Below are positions 1 through 9,467 of a stretch of DNA of 64,000 nt, one piece after another (the first letter of the stretch is position 1; the number at the start of each line of letters is the position of its first letter). Made by a program: the position numbers and the translations under genes. The stretch comes from Hungatella_A sp034142505. GTDB lineage: Bacteria; Bacillota; Clostridia; Lachnospirales; Lachnospiraceae. The stretch lies in contig JAWZDV010000062.1 of assembly GCA_034142505.1 (NCBI GenBank), forward strand, positions 141,961 through 205,960, written 5' to 3'. Below the pieces are notes generated by a model. That model was given only the letters and a program-made list of their open reading frames with translations, was not told where the DNA came from and ran no database searches.

Positions 1-951
1 CTCCCTGGTGGTCATGTAGACGCCTGCCTCCTCCAGTCTCGGACGGCCATTGGGGAAACGGTCCTCCACGACCAGATACTGGGGGATCTCCGCGTTGACA
101 AAGGGGGCAATATAAGTTTTCCTGCCGGTGATCACCGGAGCCATATCCTCGATGCCAAGCTCCTCCAGCTGCTTTTCAATCACCTCCGCCGGTCTTGGCG
201 TAATCTTGTCGATCATGCTCCATGGGAAAGAGACCTTCGCCTCATCCTCCAGATACGCCACAAACTCCGCCGGGACAAATCTACGGTCGCACCAGGCTTT
301 CGCAATGGTCAGCACACCGTGTCTTAACTTCTCCCCGTTGTGACTGCAGTTGTCCATGCTGACCAGGGCCACCGGGGCCGCTCCCGCCTGGAAACGAGCC
401 AGCATCAGGGCCGCCGTCACGCTCATGGCATGGCGGGCCTTCGCCGGTCCGTCAGCCATATCCGCCTGCACCACCCCCAGAAAATCACCCTGCATATCTT
501 CCAGCGCATAGCCCTTTTCCGTAATCGTAAAGCTGGCCATCTGCAGAGCCGGGTTCTCAAACACGGCTTTCAGGGTCTTCCAGGAAGCCTCGTCACTGCT
601 GTCCGCCTTCACACCCTTCGCGATGGAAGCAATCACTTCTTTCCTGGTGCCGCCATCAGGCTTTAAGCTGACCATCATAGTCATGCTGTCATAAGGCTCA
701 TAAATCTGATCAATGATATCATAATCAAAGGTTTCCGCCGCAACAATCCCGCTCTCTGCCAGACCTTTGTTCAACAGCTCCTGCGCAAGTCCCGCGATAA
801 ACCCGCGGAAAATGTTGCCCGCTCCGAAATGCACCCAGACCGGCGCTTGCTCCGTCGCTTCGCACATGGCCTTCCAGTCAAATTCCGGCAATGCCACACC
901 TGCCTTTTCCCAGCCCTCTTTGTCGGCCAGGCCTTCATAATTTAATTTCAT
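1..951 (-). CDS. uxuB: Mannitol dehydrogenase family protein, probable fructuronate reductase (partial, C-terminus cut by window edge)
   Basis: NAD-dependent reductase expected to interconvert D-fructuronate and D-mannonate in hexuronate catabolism in the cytoplasm. The start ATG at 951 follows a GGAGG-type site. Near the N-terminus is the family's Rossmann signature VHFGAGNIFRGF (about residues 39-50), and further on SMDNCSHNGE matches the conserved substrate-pocket segment of long-chain mannitol dehydrogenases. About 317 residues are visible and the frame runs open off the left edge; complete members are commonly 480-540 residues, so roughly a third is missing. It starts 18 bp after the uxuA stop, so the two are one operon. 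The link to uxuA favours fructuronate reductase over mannitol or tagaturonate dehydrogenase. Confidence 0.85.
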   Translation of the reverse strand, partial: MKLNYEGLADKEGWEKAGVALPEFDWKAMCEATEQAPVWVHFGAGNIFRGFIAGLAQELLNKGLAESGIVAAETFDYDIIDQIYEPYDSMTMMVSLKPDGGTRKEVIASIAKGVKADSSDEASWKTLKAVFENPALQMASFTITEKGYALEDMQGDFLGVVQADMADGPAKARHAMSVTAALMLARFQAGAAPVALVSMDNCSHNGEKLRHGVLTIAKAWCDRRFVPAEFVAYLEDEAKVSFPWSMIDKITPRPAEVIEKQLEELGIEDMAPVITGRKTYIAPFVNAEIPQYLVVEDRFPNGRPRLEEAGVYMTTRE

Positions 952-969
952 GCTTCTTTCCTCCAGCCT

Positions 970-2049
970 TTATTTGGACATCTTGTCAATTGCTTCCCAC
1001 AGACCGTTTAAGTAAGTGGCTCCGAGCGCACGGTCATACAGGCCGTAGCCGGGGCGTCCCACCTCATCCCAGATCATTCTTCCGTGATCCGGACGAATGT
1101 ACACATCCTCCGGGCAGGTATCATATACCGCTTTCATGATGGCGAACATATCCAAATCACCATCGGAGGACAGATGGCTGGCCTCGCGGAAGTTGCGGTA
1201 CCCCAGATGCTTTACATTGCGCACATGGAGACAGGCGATCCGGTCCATCTCCCCAAAGTGGCGGATCACGGCCGGGATGTCATTGTCCGGGTTGGAGCCC
1301 AGAGATCCGGTGCACAGGCACAGTGCGTTGCAGGGGGAGTCGTGAAGAGCCACAATCTTGTCAAAATCCTCCTGGCTGTGGGCGATTCGCGGCAGCCCAA
1401 AGATCGGCCAGGCCGGGTCATCCGGATGACAGGCCATCTTGATGCCTGTTTCCTCGCAGACCGGAATGATGGCGTCCAGGAAATATTTATAATGTTCCCG
1501 CAGCATATCCGGCGTCATGCCTTCATACTGCTTTAACGTGGTCTCAAGTTCCGCCAGACGCTCCGGCTCCCAGCCGGGAAGGGAAAATCCGTTGCAGCTC
1601 TCCGCCGTCTTTCTCACCAGATCAAGCGGACCCATGGTTCCCAAATCCTTCTCATCAAAATACAGACTGTTGGACCCGTCCCCCTCGATGGGGCGGGCCA
1701 GGTCGGTACGCAGCCAGTCGAACACCGGCATGAAATTATACACGATCACCTTCACGCCGTACTTAGCCAGATGGCGGATGGTGGTAATGTAGTTGGCAAT
1801 ATACTCATCGCGGGTCGGCAGCCCCATCTTGATGTCCTCGTGCACATTCACGCTCTCAATCACTTCGCACTCCAGCCCAGCCTCGTGAACCTGGTCGATA
1901 TAAGCCTTAATCTCCTCCTCCGACCATACCTCGCCGGCCGCCTTGTAGTCCAAAAATCCCATCAGCCCGGTCATCCCCGGAATCTGTCTGATCTGGCTTA
2001 ACTTCACCGAATCACTGTTCTCACCAAACCACCGAAATGTCATTTTCAT
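970..2049 (-). CDS. uxuA: Mannonate dehydratase
   Basis: Cytoplasmic metal-dependent enzyme that dehydrates D-mannonate to 2-keto-3-deoxygluconate, the step after fructuronate reductase in glucuronate use. The 359-residue length equals that of the Firmicute form. The N-terminus MTFRWFGENSDSV, the IRQIPGMTGLMG segment, the IESVNVHEDIK segment and the YNFMPVFDWLRTDL segment are typical of UxuA; a His-rich metal site is spread across the TIM barrel (CHPDDP, CLHVRNVKH, RPDHGRM). The start at 2049 has AAAGGAGGG upstream with good spacing. It is the first gene of a uxuA-uxuB operon read from a strong promoter at 2084-2111. Confidence 0.95.
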   Translation of the reverse strand: MKMTFRWFGENSDSVKLSQIRQIPGMTGLMGFLDYKAAGEVWSEEEIKAYIDQVHEAGLECEVIESVNVHEDIKMGLPTRDEYIANYITTIRHLAKYGVKVIVYNFMPVFDWLRTDLARPIEGDGSNSLYFDEKDLGTMGPLDLVRKTAESCNGFSLPGWEPERLAELETTLKQYEGMTPDMLREHYKYFLDAIIPVCEETGIKMACHPDDPAWPIFGLPRIAHSQEDFDKIVALHDSPCNALCLCTGSLGSNPDNDIPAVIRHFGEMDRIACLHVRNVKHLGYRNFREASHLSSDGDLDMFAIMKAVYDTCPEDVYIRPDHGRMIWDEVGRPGYGLYDRALGATYLNGLWEAIDKMSK

Positions 2050-2083
2050 TGTGTAGACCCTCCTTTAATAAACTTATGGTTCC

Positions 2084-2116
2084 ATTATAATCCCAAAAAA
2101 ATATTAGTCAACTAGT
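2084..2116 (-). promoter_or_regulatory. uxuA promoter with overlapping ACTAGT operator candidate
   Basis: On the minus strand TTGACT (2111-2106), a 16-nt spacer and TATAAT (2089-2084) form a near-consensus promoter 35 bp ahead of uxuA. The palindrome ACTAGT at 2111-2116 abuts the -35 box, a position that would suit a GntR-type hexuronate repressor. No such regulator is encoded in the window, so the operator call is an inference. Confidence 0.6.
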
Positions 2117-2208
2117 ATGCCAGTTAAGAAATGCTTGTCGTTTTTCTGACTTTACGGTACTATGATAGACAGGAATATATTTTAAGAGCATACGGAAAGG
2201 CTGAGCAC

Positions 2209-2772
2209 ATGAACATAGAATCCATAACCATACCGGTACGGCTGGATGCCGTCACGTTTCGAAGATTTGCCATTTTTGATACCATGAAACGCCAGAAGCG
2301 ATGGAAATCGCCGGCCATCTTTGCCACAATCCTGATGGTCTCCGCCATCTTCTGTTTCGCCATGAATTCCCGGGCGGACCAGGCGGTCTTGATCGGCAGT
2401 GTGCTGACCATCATAGCACTGGGACTGCCGGGCGTCTGGTTTGGCATGTTCTTCCGCTCTCTGGATGCCCAGGCGAAAACGATGAAGCTGCACACGTCGC
2501 GGCTGACCTACACGGTAAAGCTGAATGAGGGAGATCACGGAAGCCATGGGGTTCAGGTAACCAGCCCGGCGGGGGAGAACAACACGGCCCAGTTTTCCTG
2601 GAAGGATTTATACGCGGCTTACCGGGACACCGGGTGCATCTATCTCTATGTATCGGACTGCCAGGCGTTTCTGCTGCCGGATGAACAGGCGGATGTGGCC
2701 GCGGATGAACTTTGGGACTATTTAAAAGCACATATGGGATCTGAGAAAATGCGTGACTGCCGGAAGAAATAA
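2209..2772 (+). CDS. YcxB-like membrane protein
   Basis: A 187-residue protein with two membrane segments near residues 30-70 (AIFATILMVSAIFCFAM and a following Leu/Gly-rich segment) and a soluble C-terminal half (residues 80-180) with the pattern seen in YcxB-like domains (FSWKDLYAAYRDTGCIYLYVSDCQAFLLP). The frame is open 26 codons further upstream, but the ATG at 2209 is preceded by GGAAAGG at the right distance and is chosen. A TATGAT box at 2161-2166 is a likely -10. It is a single-gene unit closed by a strong terminator whose loop contains the stop codon. Function of the family is unknown. The family call is by pattern only. Confidence 0.65.
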   Translation: MNIESITIPVRLDAVTFRRFAIFDTMKRQKRWKSPAIFATILMVSAIFCFAMNSRADQAVLIGSVLTIIALGLPGVWFGMFFRSLDAQAKTMKLHTSRLTYTVKLNEGDHGSHGVQVTSPAGENNTAQFSWKDLYAAYRDTGCIYLYVSDCQAFLLPDEQADVAADELWDYLKAHMGSEKMRDCRKK

Positions 2773-2793
2773 ACTTCCGGCAGTTTTGTTTTT
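2756..2793 (+). terminator. Intrinsic terminator of the YcxB-like gene
   Basis: The 11-bp stem ACTGCCGGAAG / CTTCCGGCAGT with a 7-nt loop is followed by TTTTGTTTTT. The TAA stop of the upstream gene lies inside the loop. Confidence 0.9.
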
Positions 2794-2800
2794 ATAGGAA

Positions 2801-2822
2801 AGTCCGGCTGGCCGGACTCTTT
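2801..2822 (-). terminator. Terminator-like hairpin after the GH3 gene
   Basis: AGTCCGGC / GCCGGACT (2801-2808 and 2811-2818) forms a compact stem 8 bp beyond the GH3 stop on the minus strand, followed by a short T run. The T tract is short, so efficiency is uncertain. Confidence 0.5.
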
Positions 2823-2829
2823 ATGCCTT

Positions 2830-5139
2830 TCACGGATTCGCATTCTCATACCCAAGCCCAAAATCCAGCTCATAGTAATTGCCGGCTTCATCCCGGTAGG
2901 CATAGGCTTTTCCGTTTTCATCTTTCATCTCCTCCGGCATGTAGAGGTCCTTATCATAGCCCGGTACGTCGTTGGGGGAAATGCAGATGCCGTCGGCATT
3001 TACCTGAAGCACGGAATCACCTTTTGGCAGAGTGACCGGCATTTTTCCGGTGGGGCTGTACTCACCAAAGATGACATCCAGGGTGGCGTCCATGTAGGTG
3101 TCGAAGCCGGCCAGAAGGGCGTCCGCGTATGGTTCCACATTGCCAACCTGCCAGGCCAGCGTGAAATTGATATTGGAGATGACCGCGCCGCCGTGGCTGT
3201 GGACGGACTCATAAATCCCGGAAAGTCTCCCTGCTCCCCGCAGGGTGGTCTCCTCATGGAATGTCTCTGCCGGGCAGCCGGACTCATCCACATCGGGGAC
3301 AAGCTTCTTCTCGCAGATATCCAGCTCCAGATACCCTTTTGTGGCGTTAAAATACTCACCGGAGGATGGCGTCAGGAACAATAGGGCGTAATCGGCTTCC
3401 CCGTATTGATCTGTCACGGTAAAGGCCGGTGATCCCCCTGCCTCTGCCCTCTCTTTCAGCCGTTTCTGCAATGCCTTTGTCTCCTCGGCAGCCGATTCCT
3501 CTTTGCTCCTGAAACACTCCGCATAAACCTTCCTGCCGGCCAGCTTCTTTGCAGTCAGCGGCAGTACCCCGTTCCGGTTTTTCAGCAGCACCACGGATTT
3601 GCGGTGGACATCGTAAGCATGTTCCCAATGGGACTTTTCGGCCACCACCTTTCCCGCGGTTTCCGGGTCGCGGTAGGGATTGTCAAAGAGTCCCAGCCGG
3701 AACTTCTCCTCCAGCGTCCGCGCCACCGCTCTTGTCAGCGTCTCATCCGACAAGGTCAGCTGGTCCGCCCGGTACCCCTCCGGCACCGGGTGCCCCTGGG
3801 TCGTATAATAGCCGTTGCCCCCCCGCTCGTATGCCTCTCTTGCGGAAAATACATCCAGAGACCCGCTGATGATATCCACGCCGTTGTTGACCGCCAGAGC
3901 AATCCTGGACGGCACATCCAGTTCCTCCACGCCCCAGGCCATCTTGTTGGTGATGCCGGAGTCACTGTTTACATACCCTTCAAAGCCCATCTGCTTCCGT
4001 AAAAGTTCCTGGATAAAGAACTGGTTAAAGGCAAATCCCACCGGCTCCATCGGCACCGCATTTCCATTTCTGTCATACTGGGGGCGGCTTTTTTCCTCCG
4101 CCGGTTTTGCATAGTAAGGCATCATGGACGATGCCTTTTTCTCCACCGCCGTCTGGAATGCCGGAATGTGATACTTCTGAAGACTGTTTTCCGTCCGGTA
4201 CACATTCCATTGGCCCTGCACATAGTGGGGGTCGAACCCATTTTCCCGGGCGCCGCCGCCGGGGAAATGCTTGATCGTCATAGCCACGCCGTCAGCCGTC
4301 ACCCCGTTTTCACTCCCCTGAATACCGGGAATCAGCCGCTCCATAATCGCCGACACCAGCCCCGGGTCCTCCCCGAAGGTGCCGTAGCTGCGCTGCCATC
4401 TGGGGTCCGTCATGACGTCGGCCATGTACAGATACCCCTTCTTTAAACCGGCTGCGTCCCATTCCTGGCGGATACAGGAGGCAAAATCGTCGATCAGGCC
4501 AAGACCGCTGCCCTTCACCGCCGCCGCGATCCCCATAGTTCCCGGCCACGCGGCAAACACGCCGGCCGCGTCGTTCATGCCGAACACCACCTCGCCGTGC
4601 TCATTGCGGGAGTTGGAAACCACCATCGCCGGCACGCCGTGTTTGCTGCCCTCCGCCACCTGGTTCAGCTGATTGATCCAGTCCGCCAGTTCCTCCGGCT
4701 TCGGATTTTCCCGGAGAATGAAATGGCGGATGTTCAGATTCTCCAGCGTGTAGGTGGTTCCATACGTTTTTTCCACATTGAAAATGGATTCGTCCCGCTC
4801 CACAATCTCCTCATTGAGCAGCCCGCTCTCATCCACCTTCGTCTTGTCCTTCTGGCCGATTCCCATTTTCCAGGAATTTACAAACAGCAGGCCCAGTTTC
4901 TCCTCCACAGAAAGGCGGCCGGCTAAATCCACTGCCCTCTCATTTGGAGTTTTTCTCCAGTCTTCATAGGGGCTCAACGCTCCATCTCCATCCAAATCTT
5001 TGAAATACAAGCCATCCTGCCGGATCACCGGTTTCACAGTCACTCCGATCACCGGTCCATTTTCATTGTTATAATATTGAACGTTTGAAGTTGCTTTTTT
5101 CATGTTTGATGGTTCCCTTCTATTTTTCTTATCTATCAT
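2830..5139 (-). CDS. Glycoside hydrolase family 3 (beta-glucosidase/beta-xylosidase type)
   Basis: Predicted retaining beta-glycosidase of 769 residues. The catalytic nucleophile is most likely the Asp in GYVNSDSGITN (about residue 391); upstream, KHFPGGGARENG (about residues 290-300) is the conserved KHFxG segment. The C-terminal half contains the alpha/beta sandwich (HRKSVVLLKNRNGVLPL, about residue 510). Residues 45-60 (DLDGDGALSPYED) resemble an EF-hand-like calcium loop. No signal peptide is visible, so it probably acts inside the cell on oligosaccharides or glycosides imported by the GPH symporter that starts its operon 28 bp upstream. An internal ATG at 5103 also has a reasonable site, so the first 12 residues may not be translated. 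The exact substrate cannot be read from sequence. Confidence 0.88.
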   Translation of the reverse strand: MIDKKNRREPSNMKKATSNVQYYNNENGPVIGVTVKPVIRQDGLYFKDLDGDGALSPYEDWRKTPNERAVDLAGRLSVEEKLGLLFVNSWKMGIGQKDKTKVDESGLLNEEIVERDESIFNVEKTYGTTYTLENLNIRHFILRENPKPEELADWINQLNQVAEGSKHGVPAMVVSNSRNEHGEVVFGMNDAAGVFAAWPGTMGIAAAVKGSGLGLIDDFASCIRQEWDAAGLKKGYLYMADVMTDPRWQRSYGTFGEDPGLVSAIMERLIPGIQGSENGVTADGVAMTIKHFPGGGARENGFDPHYVQGQWNVYRTENSLQKYHIPAFQTAVEKKASSMMPYYAKPAEEKSRPQYDRNGNAVPMEPVGFAFNQFFIQELLRKQMGFEGYVNSDSGITNKMAWGVEELDVPSRIALAVNNGVDIISGSLDVFSAREAYERGGNGYYTTQGHPVPEGYRADQLTLSDETLTRAVARTLEEKFRLGLFDNPYRDPETAGKVVAEKSHWEHAYDVHRKSVVLLKNRNGVLPLTAKKLAGRKVYAECFRSKEESAAEETKALQKRLKERAEAGGSPAFTVTDQYGEADYALLFLTPSSGEYFNATKGYLELDICEKKLVPDVDESGCPAETFHEETTLRGAGRLSGIYESVHSHGGAVISNINFTLAWQVGNVEPYADALLAGFDTYMDATLDVIFGEYSPTGKMPVTLPKGDSVLQVNADGICISPNDVPGYDKDLYMPEEMKDENGKAYAYRDEAGNYYELDFGLGYENANP

Positions 5140-5167
5140 TTTTATCCGCCTTATGACGCCAAATCCG

Positions 5168-6610
5168 TCACGCCGTCATTTTCCGCTCCTCCAGAACTTC
5201 CTGGATCTCCGCCATCTTCGCTTTATCCAAATGATACCACTTCATGGCAATAATGGTAGCAATATGGCCGAGAATCGGAACGATGCAGAAACAGACCATG
5301 ATCGCCATATTAAAGGTCTCATTCACCGGTTCGTTTGGAGTGATAATGACATTTCCCACGCCGGCGAGCGTCAGTGCAAAGCCCTGGATCATGGCGGAGA
5401 AGGAGGAGACAATCTTATCGATGAAGGAGAACATGGTTCCCATCATTCCCGGCACAAACCGCCCGCTGCGGTAGGTCTCATAGTCCGTACAGTCCGCAAT
5501 CATGGGAATAATGCCGGAGTTGCCCATACTGGCCAGACATTTCTGCACCAGCATCAGTCCCAGAAAGACCACCGGCGTCTTATCATCCGGTCTCACCACA
5601 AACATCACGGCCAGAGTGATCATCGATCCCCAGGTCCCCAGTAAAAACGTCCGCTTCAGCCCGAATTTTCTGGAGACGAACACCCCTCCGATGGAGATGG
5701 CCACCAGCGGCGCGATCAATACGCTGGAGAAGACCCCCTGCAGTTTCGTATCCAGCAGCATGTTGGCAAAAATATAAGTCATGGTTCCGCTCATCAGCAG
5801 CTGGCCCAGTTTATCCGTTGCCGCCGAGATGATCAGCATCTGGATGGGCCGGTTATGTAACACGATATCCTTGTAATCCTGAAACTTTACCTTCGGCTGG
5901 CTTCCCGCCTGCCCAAAGAATTCCGGCCGGTCCTTCTGGCTGATTCCGATGATGGCAAGTATCGTAAACACGAAAGAGATAAGCGCCAGAATCAGCACCG
6001 CTTCTTTCCACATGTCCGGATTGATGATCCCAAGGCTCTTGCCGTTTTCACCGATATACTGGCCCACGGAGTATTTCTCCGCCAGTATGGTGGTGATGAG
6101 CATAGGCACCAGGGCGCTGGCCATCTGGGTCAGCACGCTGTCAAACCCGGCAAAAATGGGTCTCTGCTTCGGATTGTTGGTCAGTACCGCCTGCCCCGCC
6201 TTTGTCACCACGGTCTGGCAGGTATATCCCAAAATGTAAATGATGTAAAAAGCAGTGGTCATACCATATTTCTGTCCGGTGGTCCAGTGGGCCGGCGTGT
6301 TGAAAATCACTATCAGGCTGAACCAGATAATGATATTTCCGATCAGCATGTATGGCCGGAATTTGCCAAATCTTCCGTTGGTCCGGTCCACCAAAAATCC
6401 TACCAGCGGGTCCGTGATGGCGTCAAAAATTCTGGTTCCGGTTGCGATCATGCCGATGATGGCGGCGGCCAGCCCCAGCACATTCTGGGTGAAATAGGAG
6501 TACTGCATCATCAAAAACATGGCGATATTCGTCGCACAGTTGTTCAGTGAAAAAAATCCGATCTGCCACATTTTGGCATCATTATACTGCTTTGCTGTTC
6601 CCTGGTTCAT
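5168..6610 (-). CDS. Glycoside-pentoside-hexuronide (GPH):cation symporter
   Basis: A 480-residue, 12-helix transporter of the MelB/XylP class within the major facilitator superfamily. The N-terminal MWQIGFFSLNNCATNIAMF and the first-loop TRIFDAITDPLVGFLVDRTNGRFGKFRPYML contain the Asp-rich cation/sugar-binding residues (DxxTDP) and the R/K-rich cytoplasmic loop typical of GPH symporters. It is the first gene of a two-gene operon with the GH3 enzyme, so it probably imports the glycoside that enzyme cleaves. It is divergent from an AraC regulator at 6814 that likely controls it. Confidence 0.9.
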   Translation of the reverse strand: MNQGTAKQYNDAKMWQIGFFSLNNCATNIAMFLMMQYSYFTQNVLGLAAAIIGMIATGTRIFDAITDPLVGFLVDRTNGRFGKFRPYMLIGNIIIWFSLIVIFNTPAHWTTGQKYGMTTAFYIIYILGYTCQTVVTKAGQAVLTNNPKQRPIFAGFDSVLTQMASALVPMLITTILAEKYSVGQYIGENGKSLGIINPDMWKEAVLILALISFVFTILAIIGISQKDRPEFFGQAGSQPKVKFQDYKDIVLHNRPIQMLIISAATDKLGQLLMSGTMTYIFANMLLDTKLQGVFSSVLIAPLVAISIGGVFVSRKFGLKRTFLLGTWGSMITLAVMFVVRPDDKTPVVFLGLMLVQKCLASMGNSGIIPMIADCTDYETYRSGRFVPGMMGTMFSFIDKIVSSFSAMIQGFALTLAGVGNVIITPNEPVNETFNMAIMVCFCIVPILGHIATIIAMKWYHLDKAKMAEIQEVLEERKMTA

Positions 6611-6813
6611 GTTCCTGTCCTCTCTCTTGGATAAATGGTTAAAAGTAAGCGCCGGCTTCGTTTTCAGCCTTATTCTAACACACTTGCATTTTGAGCGTTA
6701 GGAATATATAATACTAATTAGTAAAATATTGTTTTATTTAATTGTCACTATTTTATATTTTTTAATCTTGTATTTGTGCATATTGTATAGTCTTTGAAAA
6801 GGAGGAACCTGGG
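6611..6813. promoter_or_regulatory. Divergent control region between GPH/GH3 operon and AraC gene
   Basis: A 203-bp AT-rich interval between divergent genes. It holds the 12-bp palindrome TACTAATTAGTA (6712-6723), a plausible regulator site. No clear -35/-10 pair can be named with confidence on either strand, which is common at activator-dependent promoters. Confidence 0.4.
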
Positions 6814-8034
6814 ATGGAGGAGAGAGAGAAAGCGAATCTATCCGGGCAGTTTATCGAAACGCTGTTATCCGTTCCTGTCAGCATCTGCCCCAACCGGCTG
6901 CGGGAAATCGAGACATGTCTGGGGACTTACCTGCCGGACTTTTTGAAAACCTCCGTGCCGTTCTTTATCACGGAATCTATTGTCAATTCCTTTGAACCGC
7001 AGGTGCTGTATCACATCACCGATTTTTTGAATTTCCATTTCAATTTGTTTTTGTATGAAGGGCGGAGCAAGGTCTTTATGGCCGGGCCTTATCTGACCCA
7101 TCAGCCGGATGACGATTTCTGTGAGCGGACGCTGCAGGCCAACGGAAAAAATCTTTCCCTGCTGGTGCCATTTCGGCAGTACTGTCTGACTCTGCCGGTG
7201 ATTACAAACTCCCGGATGCTGGACGCCACGCGCACCGCGCTGAAAGCAGTGACCGGATACACGCTGGATGTGGCCTACCGCCATTATCAGCCCCAGGAGA
7301 GCCACAACCGGGAGATCTCAAACTTATCGCCGGAGGGCGTGGAGGAAGCGGCCATGGAACTGCTGGAACAGCGGTACCGCTATGAAAAGCTGATGCTCCA
7401 GGAAGCGGCCCAGGGCAATCAGGACCTGGCGTTAAAATATTACCAGCAGTTTTCCGCGTACAGCCAGTCTATCGTCCGGACCGAAGACCCGGTGCGTACG
7501 TTTAAAAACCTGAGTTTTTCTCTGAACACGATGCTTAGAAAAGCCGTGGAACAGGCGGGAATTCATCCGGTTTATCTGGATATCATTTCCGCCAACTTCG
7601 CCATGCTGATTGAGAACTCCAACAGCTTGAAGGAATTACAGGAATTCCGGTTCCAGATGATCAGCGCCTACTGCCGCTATGTGCAGAAGCTGCGTTTGGA
7701 TGATCACTCGCCGCTGATTCAAAAGGCAGTCACCTACATCCGGCTCCACCTGGCGGACCAGCTGACCCTGTCTAAGATTGCAGGTGGAATCAAGGTCAGC
7801 TCCTCCTACCTGTCCCGGCAGTTTAATGAGGAGATGGGGGAATCCATCTCCCATTACATCACAAAAGCCCGGATCGATAAAGCATCCGAGCTTCTGACAT
7901 TTTCCGGGATGTCCATTCAGAACATCGCCTTCTATGTTGGGTTCAGTGATTTGAACTATTTCAGCCGCTGTTTTAAAAAACAGAAACACATGACGCCTAC
8001 CAAATGGCGGAATACCTCCAGCATCGGGGCCTGA
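6814..8034 (+). CDS. AraC family transcriptional regulator
   Basis: A 406-residue cytoplasmic regulator. Residues 300-400 hold the two-helix-turn-helix AraC domain (LTLSKIAGGIKVSSSYLSRQF; IQNIAFYVGFSDLNYFSRCFKK; MTPTKWR). The 300-residue N-terminal part is helical and not an obvious cupin; it resembles the large sensor domains of clostridial AraC proteins found beside glycosidase genes. AAAGGAGGAACC fixes the start at 6814. Its divergent position suggests it activates the GPH/GH3 operon. Its stop lies 8 bp from the stop of the convergent symporter gene. Confidence 0.88.
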   Translation: MEEREKANLSGQFIETLLSVPVSICPNRLREIETCLGTYLPDFLKTSVPFFITESIVNSFEPQVLYHITDFLNFHFNLFLYEGRSKVFMAGPYLTHQPDDDFCERTLQANGKNLSLLVPFRQYCLTLPVITNSRMLDATRTALKAVTGYTLDVAYRHYQPQESHNREISNLSPEGVEEAAMELLEQRYRYEKLMLQEAAQGNQDLALKYYQQFSAYSQSIVRTEDPVRTFKNLSFSLNTMLRKAVEQAGIHPVYLDIISANFAMLIENSNSLKELQEFRFQMISAYCRYVQKLRLDDHSPLIQKAVTYIRLHLADQLTLSKIAGGIKVSSSYLSRQFNEEMGESISHYITKARIDKASELLTFSGMSIQNIAFYVGFSDLNYFSRCFKKQKHMTPTKWRNTSSIGA

Positions 8035-8042
8035 GCCATTTC

Positions 8043-9332
8043 CTACTCTGCCGCCAGCGCTCCTGCCTTCGGGTCTAAGAATACCTCTTTCTTCACCGCC
8101 CCGTCCTGGCAGGCCACAATGGTGGTGCACACGGCATCTCCGGTGATATTGACCGCGGTCCGGCACATGTCCAGGATGCGGTCGATGCCCATGATCAGCG
8201 CGATGGCCTCCACCGGGAGACCTACCGATGCAAATACCATGGACAGTGTGATAAGACCGACACCCGGCACGCCGGCGGTTCCGATGGAAGCCAGTGTGGC
8301 GGTCAGGATCACGGTCATATAGTCGGCTCCCGTCAGCGTGATCCCGAAAGCCTGGGCCGCGAATACCACGGCCACGCCCTGCATGATGGCCGTTCCATCC
8401 ATGTTGATGGTGGCTCCAAGCGGGATTGTGAAGGAGGAGATTCGCTTGGACACGCCCATTTTTTGGTGCAGCGTATCCACCGAAAGCGGAATCGTGGCAT
8501 TGGAGGTCGCCGTGGAAAACGCGAATCCCATGACTGGCAGGAATTTTTTCAAAAATACGACCGGGCTTAGACCTGTGAAGCCTTTCAGCATGGACATATA
8601 CACCACCAGGCACTGGACTGCCAGAGCCAGCAGCACCGCCGCCATGTATTTAAGCAGCGGCACAAACGCGTCAAAGCCGATTCCGGAAAAGGTCTTGGCG
8701 ATCAGGCAGAACACGCCGTAAGGCGCCAGCTTCATCACAAGACCGGTCATCTGCATCATAATATCGTTAAACTGGCTGAAGAAGTTCCCGACCGTCTCCA
8801 CGCTCTCCCCCATCTTCGCCAGCAGAATTCCCACAATCAGTGCAAATAAAATGATCGGAAGCATTTCCCCGTTGGCTAAAGCGGATAAGGGGTTGGTGGG
8901 AATGATGTTAAGGATCGTATCCGCCAGACTGGTCTTCTCCGCGATGGCGATATCCGCTGCCTCGATGGAAGACATGTCAAGCCCTATGCCCGGATTAATC
9001 AGCTTTGCCACCAGGATAGCCGCCGAGATGGCCAGGGCTGTGGTTACCAGATAAAATCCAAGCGTCTTCACTCCAATTTTCCCCAGCTTTTTCGTGTCTC
9101 CCATGGCCATGCTGCCGCAGACCAGGGAGCAGAACACCAGCGGCACCACCAGCATCTGCATCAGCCGGACAAACCCATTGCCGACCACATAGAAAATGCC
9201 TCCGATCACCACGTCATCTCTCACAAAGCCGGCCGGCACCACATAATGCAGGAGAATCCCTGTCACAGCTCCGGCCAGCAGGGCGATAAAGATCGCCGTT
9301 GTCAGTCCTAATTTCTTCTTTGTATGATTCAT
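8043..9332 (-). CDS. Dicarboxylate/amino acid:cation symporter (DAACS family)
   Basis: A 429-residue inner-membrane symporter of the GltP/DctA type that takes up glutamate, aspartate, serine/threonine or C4-dicarboxylates with Na+ or H+. The hairpin-loop serine-rich segment FAFSTATSNATIPLS (about residue 275) and GATINMDGTAIMQG (about residue 307) are the family signatures, and DRILDMCRTAVNITGD (about residue 385) is the substrate-binding segment of helix 8. The Asp and Arg in that last segment are compatible with a dicarboxylate or acidic amino acid. It is a single-gene unit with no obvious partner nearby. Confidence 0.93.
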   Translation of the reverse strand: MNHTKKKLGLTTAIFIALLAGAVTGILLHYVVPAGFVRDDVVIGGIFYVVGNGFVRLMQMLVVPLVFCSLVCGSMAMGDTKKLGKIGVKTLGFYLVTTALAISAAILVAKLINPGIGLDMSSIEAADIAIAEKTSLADTILNIIPTNPLSALANGEMLPIILFALIVGILLAKMGESVETVGNFFSQFNDIMMQMTGLVMKLAPYGVFCLIAKTFSGIGFDAFVPLLKYMAAVLLALAVQCLVVYMSMLKGFTGLSPVVFLKKFLPVMGFAFSTATSNATIPLSVDTLHQKMGVSKRISSFTIPLGATINMDGTAIMQGVAVVFAAQAFGITLTGADYMTVILTATLASIGTAGVPGVGLITLSMVFASVGLPVEAIALIMGIDRILDMCRTAVNITGDAVCTTIVACQDGAVKKEVFLDPKAGALAAE

Positions 9333-9373
9333 ATATAACTTCCCTTCTACGTTGTATTTCGTCTTGTCGTCAA

Positions 9374-9393
9374 ACGGTATTTCCTGATACCGT
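9374..9393. other. Small inverted repeat upstream of the symporter gene
   Basis: ACGGTAT / ATACCGT (9374-9380 and 9387-9393) lies 42 bp ahead of the symporter start. It could be an operator or part of the leader; nothing in the window identifies the binding protein. Confidence 0.35.
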
Positions 9394-9467
9394 ATCTATG
9401 CTGTCGCTGGCACTGCAGCCAGAATGTCTGCCTATGGCTGCTGCCCTGTGATGCCGCAGCCTCAGCT